DNA of 64,000 nucleotides from positions 1,242,501-1,306,500 of the forward strand of contig NC_056422.1 of assembly GCF_905147365.1 (NCBI RefSeq), written 5' to 3'. The number at the start of each line of letters is the position of its first letter. Within the stretch, counting starts at the first letter, position 1. The notes under the pieces were generated by a model. That model did no database searches. It was given only the letters and a program-made list of their open reading frames with translations, and was not told the origin of the DNA. The position numbers were made by a program, and so were the translations under genes. Origin of the DNA: Aricia agestis. Its lineage: Eukaryota; Arthropoda; Insecta; Lepidoptera; Lycaenidae. This document shows positions 12,797 through 24,085 of this stretch, in pieces.

Positions 12797-13127
12797 CTAG
12801 ATGTTCCGCGCGGCTTCGCCCGCGTAAATTATGCTATGCGCCTATGATCCTTCACGTGGTCTACTTCTTATCTGACCCAAATAACAGAAAAATTGCTGTA
12901 GTAGTTCGTGAGAATTCCCTTTCAAATAATTTCCCCCGTTTTTTCCATATTTTCCTCTATTTCTTCGCTCCTATTAGTCTAAGCGTGATAAAATTATAGC
13001 CTATAGCCTTCCTCGATAAATGGACTATCTAACACTGAAATAATTTTTCAAATCGGACCAGTAGTTCCTGAGATTAGCGCGTTCAAACAAACAAACAAAC
13101 TCTTCCGCTTTATAATATTAAGTATAG
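12797..13127 (-). mobile_element. Helitron-like element, family H1, copy 1
   Basis: On the minus strand the 3' end carries the hairpin CGCGG-GCGAAG-CCGCG, then eight bases, then CTAG and T. The 5' end reads CTATACTTAATATTATAAAG, with the leading T of TC lost. The body matches 22855-23219 and the split copy at 40795-42372. It is non-autonomous. Confidence 0.65.
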
Positions 13128-13303
13128 TAATTTACCCTCGTTTGTTTACGATAAGGGATATAATTAATTGTACTTAGTGCTTCATTTTAATCAAGAGATC
13201 CCCAGCCACTATCCATATTACACTGTCAAGATAATTATTTCATTCGTTTATTATATATAAATAATTAGTTATTATATATATTATTAATTACACAGGGTTT
13301 AGT
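13128..13303 (+). other. Probable 5' leader of the non-LTR retrotransposon
   Basis: AT-rich sequence between Helitron H1 and the LINE start codon, with a TTATATATAAATAATTAG stretch. No gag-like first ORF is present, so the element is either a one-ORF type or 5' truncated. The true 5' boundary is unclear. Confidence 0.35.
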
Positions 13304-16231
13304 ATGGATGACTTCAACAGTAGTTTTTTCACGTGCTCCTCGTCGTCCTGTTTTAGAAGTGCAAACAGTTCATCACCTTCATTACCTCTTGTCTTGGGTG
13401 ATCAACTCTCTAACATCTTTATCAGTTACAATGTTAACTTGAACATAGCACACATTAACGCCCAAAGCATCCCCGGTCATTATCCTGATCTCCTTGCGTC
13501 CTTCAACGCTGCTAATCTCGATGCCATCTTAATTTCGGAATCTTTCCTTAAGCCCTCCCTTCCATCCGTTCATTATTCTATTCCTGGATTTGTCCTAATT
13601 CGCAACGACAGAACTGGCAAAGGTGGTGGTGGTGTTGCCATATATCTCCGCGCTGGTATTGAATATAATATACTCAATATGTCTCCTTCTTCTTATTCAG
13701 AGCAAGCGGAATATCTGGCCATTGATATTGTCACACATCATACCAAATTTCTCCTGATTGCTTTATATAGTCCTAATTCCGGTATCGACTATTTTGACTG
13801 TCTTGACAATCTACTTACTAGTTTTCGTCTAAGTTATCAACACGTTGTAATTATGGGAGATTTTAACACCTGCCTTCTTAAGGATAACTATCGTTCACGT
13901 AAGTTGCTGTCGCTTTTAAATTCCTATAACCTTCATGTCCTTCCCTCTGATCCTACACATAATTCTCCTAATTGCACCCCCTCACTATTAGATCTCATGA
14001 TCGTATCATCTCCCAATAATGTAGCCACTCATGGACAGCTCGACGCCCCTTTTTCCTACCATGACCTTGTTTTCCTGTCCTACAAAATTAGACCCCCTAA
14101 ACGTAAATCCCAAACTATCCTTTCGCGCAGCTTTAATAATATTGATGTTCAAGCACTTGAGGAAGATGCCAAAAATCTAGACTGGACATCCGTACTCAAT
14201 AGCATGAACATGGACGACAAAATTGCTAATTTTAATACTATTTTATTAAACCTTTACGATCGACATGTCCCTTTAAGAAGAATTAAAGTAAAATATAACC
14301 CGGCACCATGGCTTACAGATTCTATTAGGGAGCTTATGGCGGCACGTGATAAGGCCAAGAGGAATTTTAAGCTTTGTCCTAATGAAATAAATCATGCCAA
14401 GTTTAAGTTGTTGCGTAATCGCTGCAATCACACTTGTCGTGATGCCAAACGGCGTTACTTTTACTCCTCCTTACAGAACCGTAACACAGCAGATACATGG
14501 AAATTTCTCAAATCAGTTGGTATTGGCAAGTCTCCTGTTTCTGACTCAAATAATTATGATTTAAATGCCCTCAACAAACACTTTTCCCAACCTCCAATCT
14601 GTTTAAATAATACCCTAAAGCTTAATACCTTAAAATCCCTATCCAACCTACCCATCACTTGTCCGTCATTTACTTTTACCCCTTGCACTGAAGCGAAGGT
14701 CCGACTTGCAGTTCAATCAATCTCTTCAGAAGCAGCTGGCTGTGACATGGTGACTTCCAAGATGATTAAGATGATTCTCCCCTCCTTACTTCCTATTTTG
14801 ACTCACATCCTTAATTTTTCTCTATTCTCTGGCTGTTTTCCTCGGGATTGGAAAAAAGCGAATGTCATTCCTCTACCAAAAGTTCCCAATCCCAATTCAC
14901 TATCTTCCTTTCGTCCCATTTCTATACTACCGTTCCTATCTAAAGTTTTGGAGAACATCGCTCACCAGCAGCTCACTACTTTCCTGTTAGAAAACAACCA
15001 ACTTAGCTCGATGCAGTCGGGGTTTCGTTCTGGACACAGCACCGTTTCCGCCCTCTTAAATATCACTGATGACATTCGGTGGGCCATGGAAAATAAATCC
15101 CTTACCGCCCTTGTACTTCTCGATTTTAGTAGTGCCTTTAATTCTATCGATTTTGATATTCTTCTCGGTATGTTACGGTCTCTAAATTTGTCCCCTTCCG
15201 TCCTGTCCTGGTTTAACTCCTATCTTAGGGGTCGGTCGCAGAGAGTTACGATCAACAATAATTACTCTGATTGGTCAGATCTCGTTGCGGGTGTCCCTCA
15301 AGGCGGAGTACTTTCCCCGCTTCTTTTTTCCATCTTCATAAACTTTATTGTAAAAATACTAGTGTGTAAATTCCATCTTTATGCAGATGATTTGCAAATA
15401 TACCAGCATTTCACCATACCCAATGCAGCTTCCGCCATTGCTCTCATTAATGATGACCTTAGACGTATATGTGAATGGGCGCAGTCTTTTGGTCTACTCA
15501 TAAATCCCACTAAAACTAAGGCACTGTTAATGGGCAGTAGGCGGATGCTAGCTCTGCTTGATAAAGCTACTCTTCCTCCAATTATATTGAACGGCACCAC
15601 GATACCTTTCTCCGACACTGCTAAAAACCTAGGAGTTATTTTTGATGAACATCTGTCATGGAATTCCAATGTGAGCAACGTTAGTCGTAAAGTTTATCAC
15701 ACCTTGCATTCACTCAAATTGCTGCAAAAGTTTCTACCAACTCCTACTAAGATCTTATTAGCGCAGACCCTTATCCAACCCATTATCGATTATGCAGATG
15801 TTTGTTATTTAGACGCGAATGAAGATATTTTAAACAAGTTGGAGCGACTGCAAAATCTTTCGATACGTTTCATTTTTGGCCTTAAGAAGTATGATCACGT
15901 GTCCGAATTTAGAAAGCAATTGCAGTGGCTCCCTATTCGCTTGCGTAGAAATTATCGTATACTATGTTTCCTATTTAATATTTTATTTAGTCCTACATCC
16001 CCTTCCTATCTGAAAGAGCGCTTCTCCTTTCCTAACTTACAAAATCCGTCCTGTCGATCCTTTAGACGCACCCTTTTAGATATCCCTCCTCATCGTACTG
16101 ACTTCTTTGCATACTCCTTCACTATTTATGCTGCTAAACTTTGGAATTCCTTGCCAAGTCAAATACGTGAAAGTAAAACTCTTGCACTTTTTAAGAGAAG
16201 ACTGCATGAGCACTATTTAAGCTTCACCTAA
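13304..16231 (+). CDS. Non-LTR retrotransposon endonuclease/reverse transcriptase, intact ORF
   Basis: A 975-residue protein that nicks target DNA and copies the element's RNA there. The N-terminal part is an APE-type endonuclease: HINAQS at 50-55, SES at 78-80, GGGGVAIYL near 107-114, MGDFN at 184-188 and SYHD at 251-254, with the catalytic His at about 253. The reverse transcriptase follows: FRPISILPFLSKVLE from 536, LDFSSAFNSID with the first Asp at about 607, GVPQGGVLSPLLF, and YADD at 693-696, followed by a thumb-like region and a C-terminal arginine-rich tail. No stop or frameshift interrupts it, and the length fits one-ORF or ORF2 proteins of the Jockey/CR1 supergroup. The Tyr in SYHD stands where many relatives have Asp (SDH), which may be a lineage trait. 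No ORF1 is seen upstream. Clade assignment is inference. Confidence 0.92.
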   Translation: MDDFNSSFFTCSSSSCFRSANSSSPSLPLVLGDQLSNIFISYNVNLNIAHINAQSIPGHYPDLLASFNAANLDAILISESFLKPSLPSVHYSIPGFVLIRNDRTGKGGGGVAIYLRAGIEYNILNMSPSSYSEQAEYLAIDIVTHHTKFLLIALYSPNSGIDYFDCLDNLLTSFRLSYQHVVIMGDFNTCLLKDNYRSRKLLSLLNSYNLHVLPSDPTHNSPNCTPSLLDLMIVSSPNNVATHGQLDAPFSYHDLVFLSYKIRPPKRKSQTILSRSFNNIDVQALEEDAKNLDWTSVLNSMNMDDKIANFNTILLNLYDRHVPLRRIKVKYNPAPWLTDSIRELMAARDKAKRNFKLCPNEINHAKFKLLRNRCNHTCRDAKRRYFYSSLQNRNTADTWKFLKSVGIGKSPVSDSNNYDLNALNKHFSQPPICLNNTLKLNTLKSLSNLPITCPSFTFTPCTEAKVRLAVQSISSEAAGCDMVTSKMIKMILPSLLPILTHILNFSLFSGCFPRDWKKANVIPLPKVPNPNSLSSFRPISILPFLSKVLENIAHQQLTTFLLENNQLSSMQSGFRSGHSTVSALLNITDDIRWAMENKSLTALVLLDFSSAFNSIDFDILLGMLRSLNLSPSVLSWFNSYLRGRSQRVTINNNYSDWSDLVAGVPQGGVLSPLLFSIFINFIVKILVCKFHLYADDLQIYQHFTIPNAASAIALINDDLRRICEWAQSFGLLINPTKTKALLMGSRRMLALLDKATLPPIILNGTTIPFSDTAKNLGVIFDEHLSWNSNVSNVSRKVYHTLHSLKLLQKFLPTPTKILLAQTLIQPIIDYADVCYLDANEDILNKLERLQNLSIRFIFGLKKYDHVSEFRKQLQWLPIRLRRNYRILCFLFNILFSPTSPSYLKERFSFPNLQNPSCRSFRRTLLDIPPHRTDFFAYSFTIYAAKLWNSLPSQIRESKTLALFKRRLHEHYLSFT

Positions 16232-16730
16232 CAATGTCACCTCAATCAAACCCCTAAAATTTTATATAAGTAATATATATAATAATATATATTATATATT
16301 ATATGTATATGTATATTTACATATTTGTGTATTTGTAAATTTTAAAATATTTGTTTCTATAATATTTTATTTATATATAAGTACTTAATATGTAAGTAGG
16401 TACGTAATTATAATTATAGATTAGTATTACATTTATATATTTATATTTTATTTTTATTTAATTTGTTATATGATAACAAATTATATAGTTTTCTGTTATT
16501 TTGCGTAGGTATTTATAATAATTGTTATTTTTATATAGACTCAATTGTTGTGTGCACTGATTTTTGTTACCTGTTTTCTAAATTTCCTGTAACAGGTCTA
16601 CTGGAAGAGATTCCAATCGGAATAAGTAGTACCTTTGTACTGAAATGTATTTCTAATTTTAAGACTTTCACTGTTAACATTTTTTGTGTACATAAATTAT
16701 TAAATAAATAAATTATTAAATAAATAAAAT
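16232..16730 (+). mobile_element. 3' untranslated tail of the non-LTR retrotransposon
   Basis: Very AT-rich, with TATATA runs (16265-16320), ending in two perfect copies of AAATTATTAAATAAAT (16694-16709 and 16710-16725). Short tandem repeats at the 3' end instead of poly(A) fit CR1-like LINEs. The exact end is uncertain. Two small ORFs here are fortuitous. Confidence 0.6.
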
Positions 16731-16931
16731 AACTATTGAAGCATACATCATTACTATTCAAAGAGATAGTTTAATTTCCTGCAAAATGTAGGTCTGAACT
16801 CTGACCGATTTAATAGAATACTTGGCGTAACGTCTGCAAAGTCATTTCCCCAGACATTTCGTTGTAGCGTTAGAAGAAAAGCCTCTGGGACTCACTGCAA
16901 CTTACTTACTTAAAAAGCTACATAACTAAAT

Positions 16932-17493
16932 TCTATATATTATATAAAAGAAAGTGGTGTTAGTTACACTACTAATAACTTAAGAACGGATGAACCGATT
17001 TTGAAGAAATTGGTGAAGAGGTAGCTTAGAACCAGGAGACGGACATAGGATACTTTTTATCCCGTTCGACCGGGTTTCTGTGAAGTCAATATAAAATATG
17101 GCAACGTCCAACGCTATCCCGTCGCACAAACAATGGTCGCCGTCAGTCGCGAGTTGTAATAATTTACTATTATTTATTCAACAAATGCACTTATCAATAT
17201 AAAAAGTACCCAGTAGCCGATTCTCAGGCCTACTGAATATGCACATAGGTTAAAATCAGTAAAGCGGAAAGTAAGTAGTAAGTACCGTTTCGGAGAACTC
17301 ATGATGAGTCATGAATCTCATGATGAGAATAAATAATAGTAAATTATTACAACTCGCGACTGACGGCGACCATTGTTTGTGCGACGGGATAGCGTTGGAC
17401 GTTGCCATAGCGACATACTTATTTAGTCACTTCAATAAAATAATACGGGCGAAATACTTTATAAGGCAAAACAACGTTTGCCGGGACAGCTAG
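16932..17493 (+). mobile_element. Helitron-like element, family H3, with a nested foldback
   Basis: Starts TCTATATATTATATAAAAG, has the internal AACTTAAGAACGGATGAACC block, and ends TTTGCCGGGACAGCTAG followed by T. The same 3' end is seen at 18831, 22446 and 55250. The middle is occupied by the foldback at 17098-17408, so the original element was about 250 bp. Confidence 0.6.
17098..17408. mobile_element. Foldback MITE with about 80-bp arms
   Basis: The left arm (17098-17178) begins ATGGCAACGTCCAACGCTAT. The right arm (about 17330-17408) is its essentially perfect reverse complement. The spacer holds degenerate CTCATGATGAG repeats. Half a copy is found at 6462. A small ORF (17311-17493) in the right arm is a by-product. 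Confidence 0.85.
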
Positions 17494-18689
17494 TTTTTTA
17501 TAAAACTACGTTTTAATATGTAAGATGAGACACAAATTGATATCCGATGGGGAAAGATAATGTTCAAGTGATTTAGTAAAAAGCTGTAAGGCTGGGCTCA
17601 CACGCCTAAGCTTATCCAGCATATTCAAGTTTACATTTTCATGCAGCTTAAATAGTAAATACTTTGGGAGTATTGTATTGCAAAAAAAATGTATTTCAAT
17701 AAATAACATACCCTATTGCTATCTCAGAAGCTATGAAACACATCCACACGAATAAGTTATAAATTATAATACCTATCAAACTAGAAAAATATCTAAATCA
17801 CAGCGAGCTAAGACTAGCCAAGTTAACACTAATTAATTAATTATTTACTATTATAATACCCGTGTTTGCAGTTACTTTTAAGATATATTACTACCTATAA
17901 TTTCGAGAAGCATGTGAAACTTTTGACAGTTCCAAAAAATATTACGTATTCGTATTGGACCAAATCATTGGAGCGTGTATATCAGTTATAAAATGGCGCC
18001 GGGCGTCTAGCCGCGTCACCTTGACTCCTCGCTCTTGGCAGCAGACTCGATATCTCTACATCTCTAGCCAAGTGATAAAACAATAGTTTCTCGCTGGCAT
18101 AGGGAGAAAAGTGTTTTCTAACCGCCATGCCAGTCATATATATTATAATTAGAACTTGTGAGGACAAAATATACCTAATACCAACTACGCATGGAGTAAT
18201 AGACACTAATGTTGTATGTAGCGTGTAAAAGAGGTTTGTTTATCATACATTTAAATAACATTGTACATATTTTGGGAAATGCGAGATAACTCAATCATAC
18301 TTATTTTTCCTTAATTTTTAGTTAATACCAACATATATTTTAAAACTAACTTGATATAAACTTTAAAGTTGAATAAAAATAAATTTAAAAGATAAAGATC
18401 TATACCATTCTCCATCAAGCTAACGTGTCTCAAAATAAAATGAATACTACACCATAAATATCACGGAACCACATTACAGCAGATATTTTAGGTTCTGAAT
18501 AGCAATCTGATAGTCTAGACTGGAACACCCTCAGTCTGTCTAGAAATTTGATAAACGCTCTGCACGTGCCCTGAAGCTGATACTCCGGTCTGGGTCTATG
18601 GCTGGGAGCGTTTAAAACTAACAATGTAGTACAGTTTAAAATAATAGTATTTAATATATTAGGATTTCATACATGTTATCTGACCCAAC
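17494..18689. other. No recognised feature
   Basis: Non-coding; only short ORFs. Confidence 0.45.
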
Positions 18690-18831
18690 AAACGTTGCTT
18701 TACCTAATTTATATAAATTTTTCTAGTCTTGCTAAAACTCGAGAACGGCTGAACCAACTGGCTAATATTGAGATATTTGTGGAAGGTTTATACTAGGAAG
18801 AAAGTGATACGAAGTTCACTGGGTCAACTAG
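18690..18831 (+). mobile_element. Helitron-like 3' part, family H3
   Basis: Contains GCTAAAACTCGAGAACGGCT and ends GAAGTTCACTGGGTCAACTAG followed by T, as in the other H3 copies. The 5' end is not clear. Confidence 0.5.
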
Positions 18832-20074
18832 TACGTTGTACAATATTATTCATGTGTTTTTAGATCAGCATTAAAATCCGTTGAGTTATGAGTAGTTTTT
18901 AAAACATAAGCAATAAGCATACATTATAAAAGCTGATAGCAGGAAGCGACTTTGTTTTATACTAGTGTTAAAGTCAAAGAATATTCTGATTAACGAGTAC
19001 GAAAAGGTACCACTTGTGTGATGAATACAAACGTGGTACCATTTTTCACGTCGCCACAGTATCCCCACGACTACACGGCTGGCACCGGGTTATTAATACA
19101 ACCTGTCAGGACATTGACGCGGGTGTAATAGGGATGATGACAAGGTCAAAGATTAGCGAATTTTGTTAATAAAATAAAGAAATCACGGTAAAAAATAAGT
19201 GTTCCCAAAATTTCAGCTTGATAGCATTTGTATTTTTTTTGTTATGCGCCTTCAAAGTTGGATATTCAAGTCGAATTTTTTTTCAATTAAATTTCTTAAT
19301 ATTTGTATACAATTCGATAACTTATGCAATTAAAGCATCTTTTGTTATGAAACCACTTTCATAAACGCAATATTTAATATACCTGTCGAACAAAGTTGTC
19401 TCCCGGTGCGTACAAACTACGAAAGACTGACGTCATACTTTCGTAGCACTTTGTATGGAGCGTTTCGGGCAGCTCTTTTTTATGAGATATTTGAATTGTC
19501 ATATCTTGGTGAATTTTTAAGCTATCAGAGTAATTCTTTCAACGATGTTTCTATTTTTTAAGTGTCTTTCAATTACCGATAAGAAAAAAAAATAGTCATC
19601 ATGCCTATTGACACAGCCTACTGGACCTTGTGTTTACGCAAATAGAATAAATGTTACAATAAAATGTAAAAAATATAAAGTTTATAATCCGTTCAGTGGT
19701 TAAATCTGTGTGGGAGGACTGCCTCCCACGAGCACTCCCCTTCCTCTCATGAAAGCACGAGTTCTTATTTTTGTTCACTGAGATATTTAAATACATTTAA
19801 TGACTATAATTTAAAGATGATTTTGATATAAGCTCCATACATGTTCTGTCAAATTCTCTTCGCGTTAAGTCATGGTGGATAACCATGATTGCAAACATCA
19901 AAGATGAATATGCCCGTCTACATATCCATAATCACTTGTCCATTAAATTATGGATCGACGAAGCTCCCAAATATTTCTGTTACCCCCGTCTTAAATAGTT
20001 GGTTAAATGTTTCTATTTTATTGACAGGAAATGATAAAAAATATCAAATTGAACAACTGGATTGCTCACGTTAA
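18832..20074. other. No gene; small inverted motif at 19420-19450
   Basis: Non-coding. CTACGAAAG and CTTTCGTAG face each other around a TGACGTCA site (about 19417-19446). Confidence 0.4.
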
Positions 20075-20300
20075 TTGCGGCTCTTCACGATGGGCCAGCG
20101 TAGTGGGCCATCACGATGGCCCAGCGTGTGGCGGACGTAGTGGCGTAGGATGGCCGATGGCGCCAACGCTGGCCGTGGAATGGCGGCGGTGTCGGTTTTT
20201 CGGCCGCACATCAAAGGATGATGGCCCAGCGATGGCGGTACGCCTCTACACGTTGGCGATACGACTGTCGGTGCCTGACCGCGGTCGAGTGAGGAGTTGA
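20075..20300. mobile_element. GC-rich MITE-like block with ATGGGCCAGCG repeats
   Basis: Begins CTCTTCACGATGGGCCAGCG and repeats the GATGGCCCAGCG motif several times in both orientations. Related sequence is at 20740-20895 (ending GGCCCATCTTGAAGAG) and at 51950-52110 (starting CTCTTCACAATGGACCATGC). The CTCTTCA end is shared, which suggests a terminal repeat. The two ORFs on opposite strands here are composition artefacts. Confidence 0.55.
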
Positions 20301-20383
20301 GGACGTCGTAATTCGTATTACAATAATTTACGAATTTCATTCAAAGTGACGAGTACGTGGTCTCATAATGAATGAAACTATAT

Positions 20384-20707
20384 TAATATGATAAAGCCGA
20401 AAGTTTGTATGGATTTTGTTACTTTTGTTACTCTTTTACTCAAAAGTACTGAACGGATTTTAATGAAACTTTACAATTATGGCTTTTACATTATATATGT
20501 ACATAACTCCTGACTCTTTAAAGATACAATTTTGGGAGTTTCGGCGTTGTTTTAATAACGGAAAGCATATTATGCTATTATTACATTCATCATTGTCATC
20601 ATCATCACTACCATAAACCATAATTTTAATCTCGAAATAATTATTCGTAGAATTCAAGAGAAGGTTCATATTAGGAGGGAGGTCATACAAAGTTCACCGG
20701 GTCATCT
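20384..20707 (+). mobile_element. Decayed Helitron-like element, family H3
   Basis: Contains AAAAGTACTGAACGGATTTT near the start and AAAGTTCACCGGGTCATCTG at the end, where CTAG has decayed to CTGG. The interior is unlike the other copies. Confidence 0.4.
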
Positions 20708-20739
20708 GGTGAAGTCATAAATTATTAAAAATGCATTTT

Positions 20740-20895
20740 TGCATTGCCGCAATGGCCAATGCTTACACGTCCATCTTGAACGACGTTTAGATCACAACTG
20801 AACACGGCCATCATGTAGAGGCGTTGCGACCATTGCATAGCCATCGCATGCGCCATTCGATCGCCCAGCGCTGGCCCATCTTGAAGAGGGGCCAT
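20740..20895. mobile_element. MITE-like block related to 20075-20300
   Basis: Carries CCGCAATGGCCAATGCTTAC and CGCCCAGCGCTGGCCCATCT and ends in TTGAAGAG, the complement of the CTCTTCA end of the 20075 block. It is non-coding. Confidence 0.5.
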
Positions 20896-21036
20896 TAGAT
20901 AACTTTTTCTTGTGTCATCTTAAATTACCATCAAACTTGTTTATACTATTTCTACTTTAGCCGTTTCAACTAATTACAGCCAAATCAATATTGACATTGA
21001 CAGGTAGACTTCGCTCCCGGAGGAACTTATCACAAA

Positions 21037-21099
21037 CTAACGCCAAAGTACGTCTAATGCCAAGTTACGCACTTGGCATTAGACGTACTTTGGCGTTAG
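21037..21099. repeat. Perfect 29-bp hairpin
   Basis: The arms 21037-21065 and 21071-21099 (CTAACGCCAAAGTACGTCTA onward) are perfect complements with a 5-base loop, probably the core of a foldback MITE. Confidence 0.9.
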
Positions 21100-22126
21100 A
21101 CAGTTAGTGAGTTATTCATTAATTACTTATTTAGTAACGTGACGGCTGTGTGTTTGAGGGAGAATATATATTTGGTTATATTAATCTGTATTAGCAAGCT
21201 GAATCACAGTTTCTTATTAGTTAGTAATTTGGTTAAATGCTTAAAACTGAAACAGCTTTACGTCTACTCAATGTTATACTCTACTTAATGTTATATATCT
21301 TAAGATCTGTCGTTAGATTTTGCTATATAAAGTAAAAAAAAAAAGATATCGATTTGGCTTAGTAAATACTTTTTCAATTTGAAGATATTCATGATAATCC
21401 CGAACCCATATTATACCAAGTTATTGTGTCTCCCGAATTCAAGTCTGCTGCCGTCTCGCTTCGTACGTTCGTTCTGCGGTTGGGGTTGTTACGCGAACGA
21501 ATTTGTATGAACGAGGCCCTCGAGACCTCGCGCTGATGGAACACAAAGCTGGAATTATTTTACATCCCAACAGAATAAAAGTAAAATCACGTTACGCAAG
21601 GTACTATGAGAATTTAATTTATACTCGTAGGCGTATGGCTACGTATTTTGGTTAGTTTATTTTAAGCCTAGTCGACAGATTAGGACTTACTTTGCCTTAA
21701 TATAAACCGACTAAATAACGTAGGTCCAATGAATCAATTTTTCTGATAAAATAAAAATGTACTACAATAATAATAACAATTGAGAACTTCCTATGGTTTC
21801 TTATATCGCGAACGGTAAAATTAAATATGTACACTGCACGGAAAAACTAATTAACCATTTTCTACATACATCTATTTTAAAGCTATCAGCTATAAAATAC
21901 GCAATTATACTAAAATTACGCTCATTAATCGACCAACAATATTTTAAAAACTTTCATAGCTCGTAGAGGCTTTTCAAACGTTTTCATCGAACAGTTTTTC
22001 CGTTGAATTGATTGAACACTAGTGGGGTAGAGTGAGGTAGAGTGGGGTGGAGCTAACAAGCTGCGGCGATGCATGAGTAATGTGACATGTAGACCGTCAG
22101 CGGCAGCCCGCGAGCTGGTGTGGGCA
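21100..22126. other. No recognised feature
   Basis: Non-coding. A short GTGGGGTAGAGTGAGGTAGA repeat lies near 22023. Confidence 0.45.
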
Positions 22127-22844
22127 TCATAATATTAATACGCGAACGAAAAACCTTGTAACCCTTTTAAGAAAAATGGGGAAACGTAGGTGCATGAATT
22201 ATCTATAATATAAAAATGAGTCGCTGTATGTGTTGCTAAGCGCAAAACTCGAGAACGGTTGGACCGATTTCGCTAATTCTTTTTTTAAAATATTCCTTGA
22301 AGTACGAGGATGGTTCTTACGGAGAGAAAAATTCTAAAAAAAAATTAAATTTCCTGAAAAAGTCTGAAAACAACACTTTTCCATACTCCCATACAAAAGT
22401 TAAAGAATCGACTGTTAGGCGATACGAAGTTCGCCGGGTCAGCTAGTAGTTTATATAGTGAAAGAGTGCATCGAACTAATATTATTTTGAAATTATGCTT
22501 TTATCATACATTTTTTTAACAAATAAAACATTACACACACTACAACACACACACATGAGAATTGACAGATTTTTGAGTGACAGGCCTATACATACAAATT
22601 ATACTCTTTTATTTATGGTTGAAGTCTGTTGGCAACAAGTTGACAAATTGAAAATGGATTATAGTTTTTTTTATTGAATCTGAGATACGATTAGACAATG
22701 CTTACACGGCCAGTCTGAGATCAGCTGAGTCCCAGAGACAAGAGTTGAAAAAAATTATAAAGTCAATATTTTTTACAAAGAATAGGTAGTAGTCCTAATG
22801 TCGTTGAAACTAAGGTCGAATTTAGACCATTGGGCGATCTCTAG
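22127..22844 (+). mobile_element. Helitron-like element, family R, interrupted copy
   Basis: The 5' end is A|TCATAATATTAATACGCG. The 3' end has the arms GGTC and GACC of a hairpin, then CATTGGGCGATCT, CTAG and T. An A before and a T after fit Helitron insertion between A and T. A second, inverted copy at 28911-29409 lacks the H3 insert found here at 22202-22446. There is no Rep/helicase ORF. Confidence 0.7.
22202..22446 (+). mobile_element. Helitron-like element, family H3, nested in R
   Basis: Sequence A|TCTATAATATAAAAATGAG at the start and CGCCGGGTCAGCTAG|T at the end, with a GGCGA...TCGCC hairpin just upstream of the end. It interrupts element R. The inverted R copy at 28911 has only about 10 bases at the matching position. 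Confidence 0.7.
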
Positions 22845-22854
22845 TTATCAATTA

Positions 22855-23219
22855 CTAGACGTTCCGCGCGGCTTCGCCCGCGTAAATTAGAAAAAAAAAT
22901 CACAGACAAATAGGTCCACAAAAAATAGCCATCACATAATCATATAATCCTTCACGTGGTATACGTCTTATCTGTGTCAAATAACATAAAAAAATTGCTC
23001 CAGTATTTCGTGAAATAAGCTCTTTCAAATAATTTCCCCCGTTTTATCACATTTTTCTCTATTTCTTCGCTCCTATATTAGTCTTCGCGTGATAAAATAT
23101 AGCCTATCTCAATAAGTGCGCTATCTAACACTGAAAGAATTTTTCAAATAGGACTAATAGTTCCTGAGAATAGCGTGTTCAAACAAACAAGCTCTTCCAA
23201 TTTATAATATTAGTATAGA
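22855..23219 (-). mobile_element. Helitron-like element, family H1, copy 2
   Basis: On the minus strand A|TCTATACTAATATTATAAA starts the element. CGCGGGCGAAGCCGCG forms the 3' hairpin before CGGAACGT, CTAG and T. Its 3' end lies only 10 bases from the 3' end of element R, facing it. Confidence 0.75.
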
Positions 23220-23576
23220 TATAGAGCTGTATGTAGCAGGTGTATGTAGTATTGTAGGTATATTGCAGCCGTTTTAAGTAGAAACACTGGACGCCTAGGT
23301 TTTCATACAATACACTGAAAAGAATATTTAAAGTCCTTAATTACAAAAATCAGAGGTAAAGAAAATGAGAGGTAAATAAAATTTTGAAAACCTTTAATGA
23401 GCGCATAATATAGTTGAAATGAAATATAAACGCCACATCTTAAATGCTCTATTGGTATTGGTATAAGCGAAAATTCTAAAATAATTACTCCACACTTATA
23501 TACGCAAACTACATTTAAACGTACATCATTGTCTTGGGGCGAATATCCTGGCACTTATTTAGGTGTTCCTGGGATT
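23220..23576. other. No recognised feature
   Basis: Non-coding; an 83-codon minus ORF (23303-23554) has no recognisable domain. Confidence 0.4.
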
Positions 23577-23662
23577 GTAAGGTAGTAGAGGTAGTAGGGG
23601 AAGAGAGGGAGAGGTAGTAGGGGAAAGAGAGAACGAGGGGGAGAGGTAGAGGAGGGGAGGTC
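23577..23662. repeat. Purine-rich G/A tract
   Basis: About 85 bp almost purely G and A with interspersed T, repeating GAGGTAGTAGGGGAA-like units. It is a simple-sequence expansion. Confidence 0.8.
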
Positions 23663-23869
23663 GTTAAGTGTCACAGCACGCGTCGCACGTGTAATTATCA
23701 CGTTGATTGTGATGTCACAGCGTGTTCACGAGGAAAATGTCCAATTCTATGGACAGATGTTACGCGGTAATGTTGGGTATGTTATTTTACAATTATTCTT
23801 ATTAATAAATTGGTTGTGTGCGGGTAAGAAATCAAATCAATACATTAAAATTCATAGGAGTTAGGTAAA

Positions 23870-24085
23870 GTGCGTGCGCAGTAGACCAGGTTCTTTTATT
23901 CTCAAAATTCTATATTATTATGACACGAACACCGAAAGATCAGGCGCCAAACCTACTTTTAACATGTCCATCCAACGCACCAGCATTATCCTAACCAAAA
24001 AACATTTTTTTTTTCTAATATTGCAACTTAGATATCGAACCCACGACCCGAGTCGTTAGCCATGCTCTATACCACTAGATCACTG
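23870..24085 (-). mobile_element. tRNA-derived SINE, family U, degenerate copy
   Basis: The minus strand shows an A-box-like TGATCTAGTGGTATAGAGC and a B-box-like GTGGGTTCGATATC. These are followed by TTGGTTAGGATAATGCTGGT, which matches TTTGGTTAGGACAATGCTGG in the full SINE at 36756. It is not a tRNA gene: the acceptor arms do not pair and a SINE body follows. Confidence 0.65.

Noticed and set aside
15379..15678. 99-codon minus ORF inside the LINE
   Set aside because: It is antisense to the conserved reverse transcriptase and is a shadow frame.
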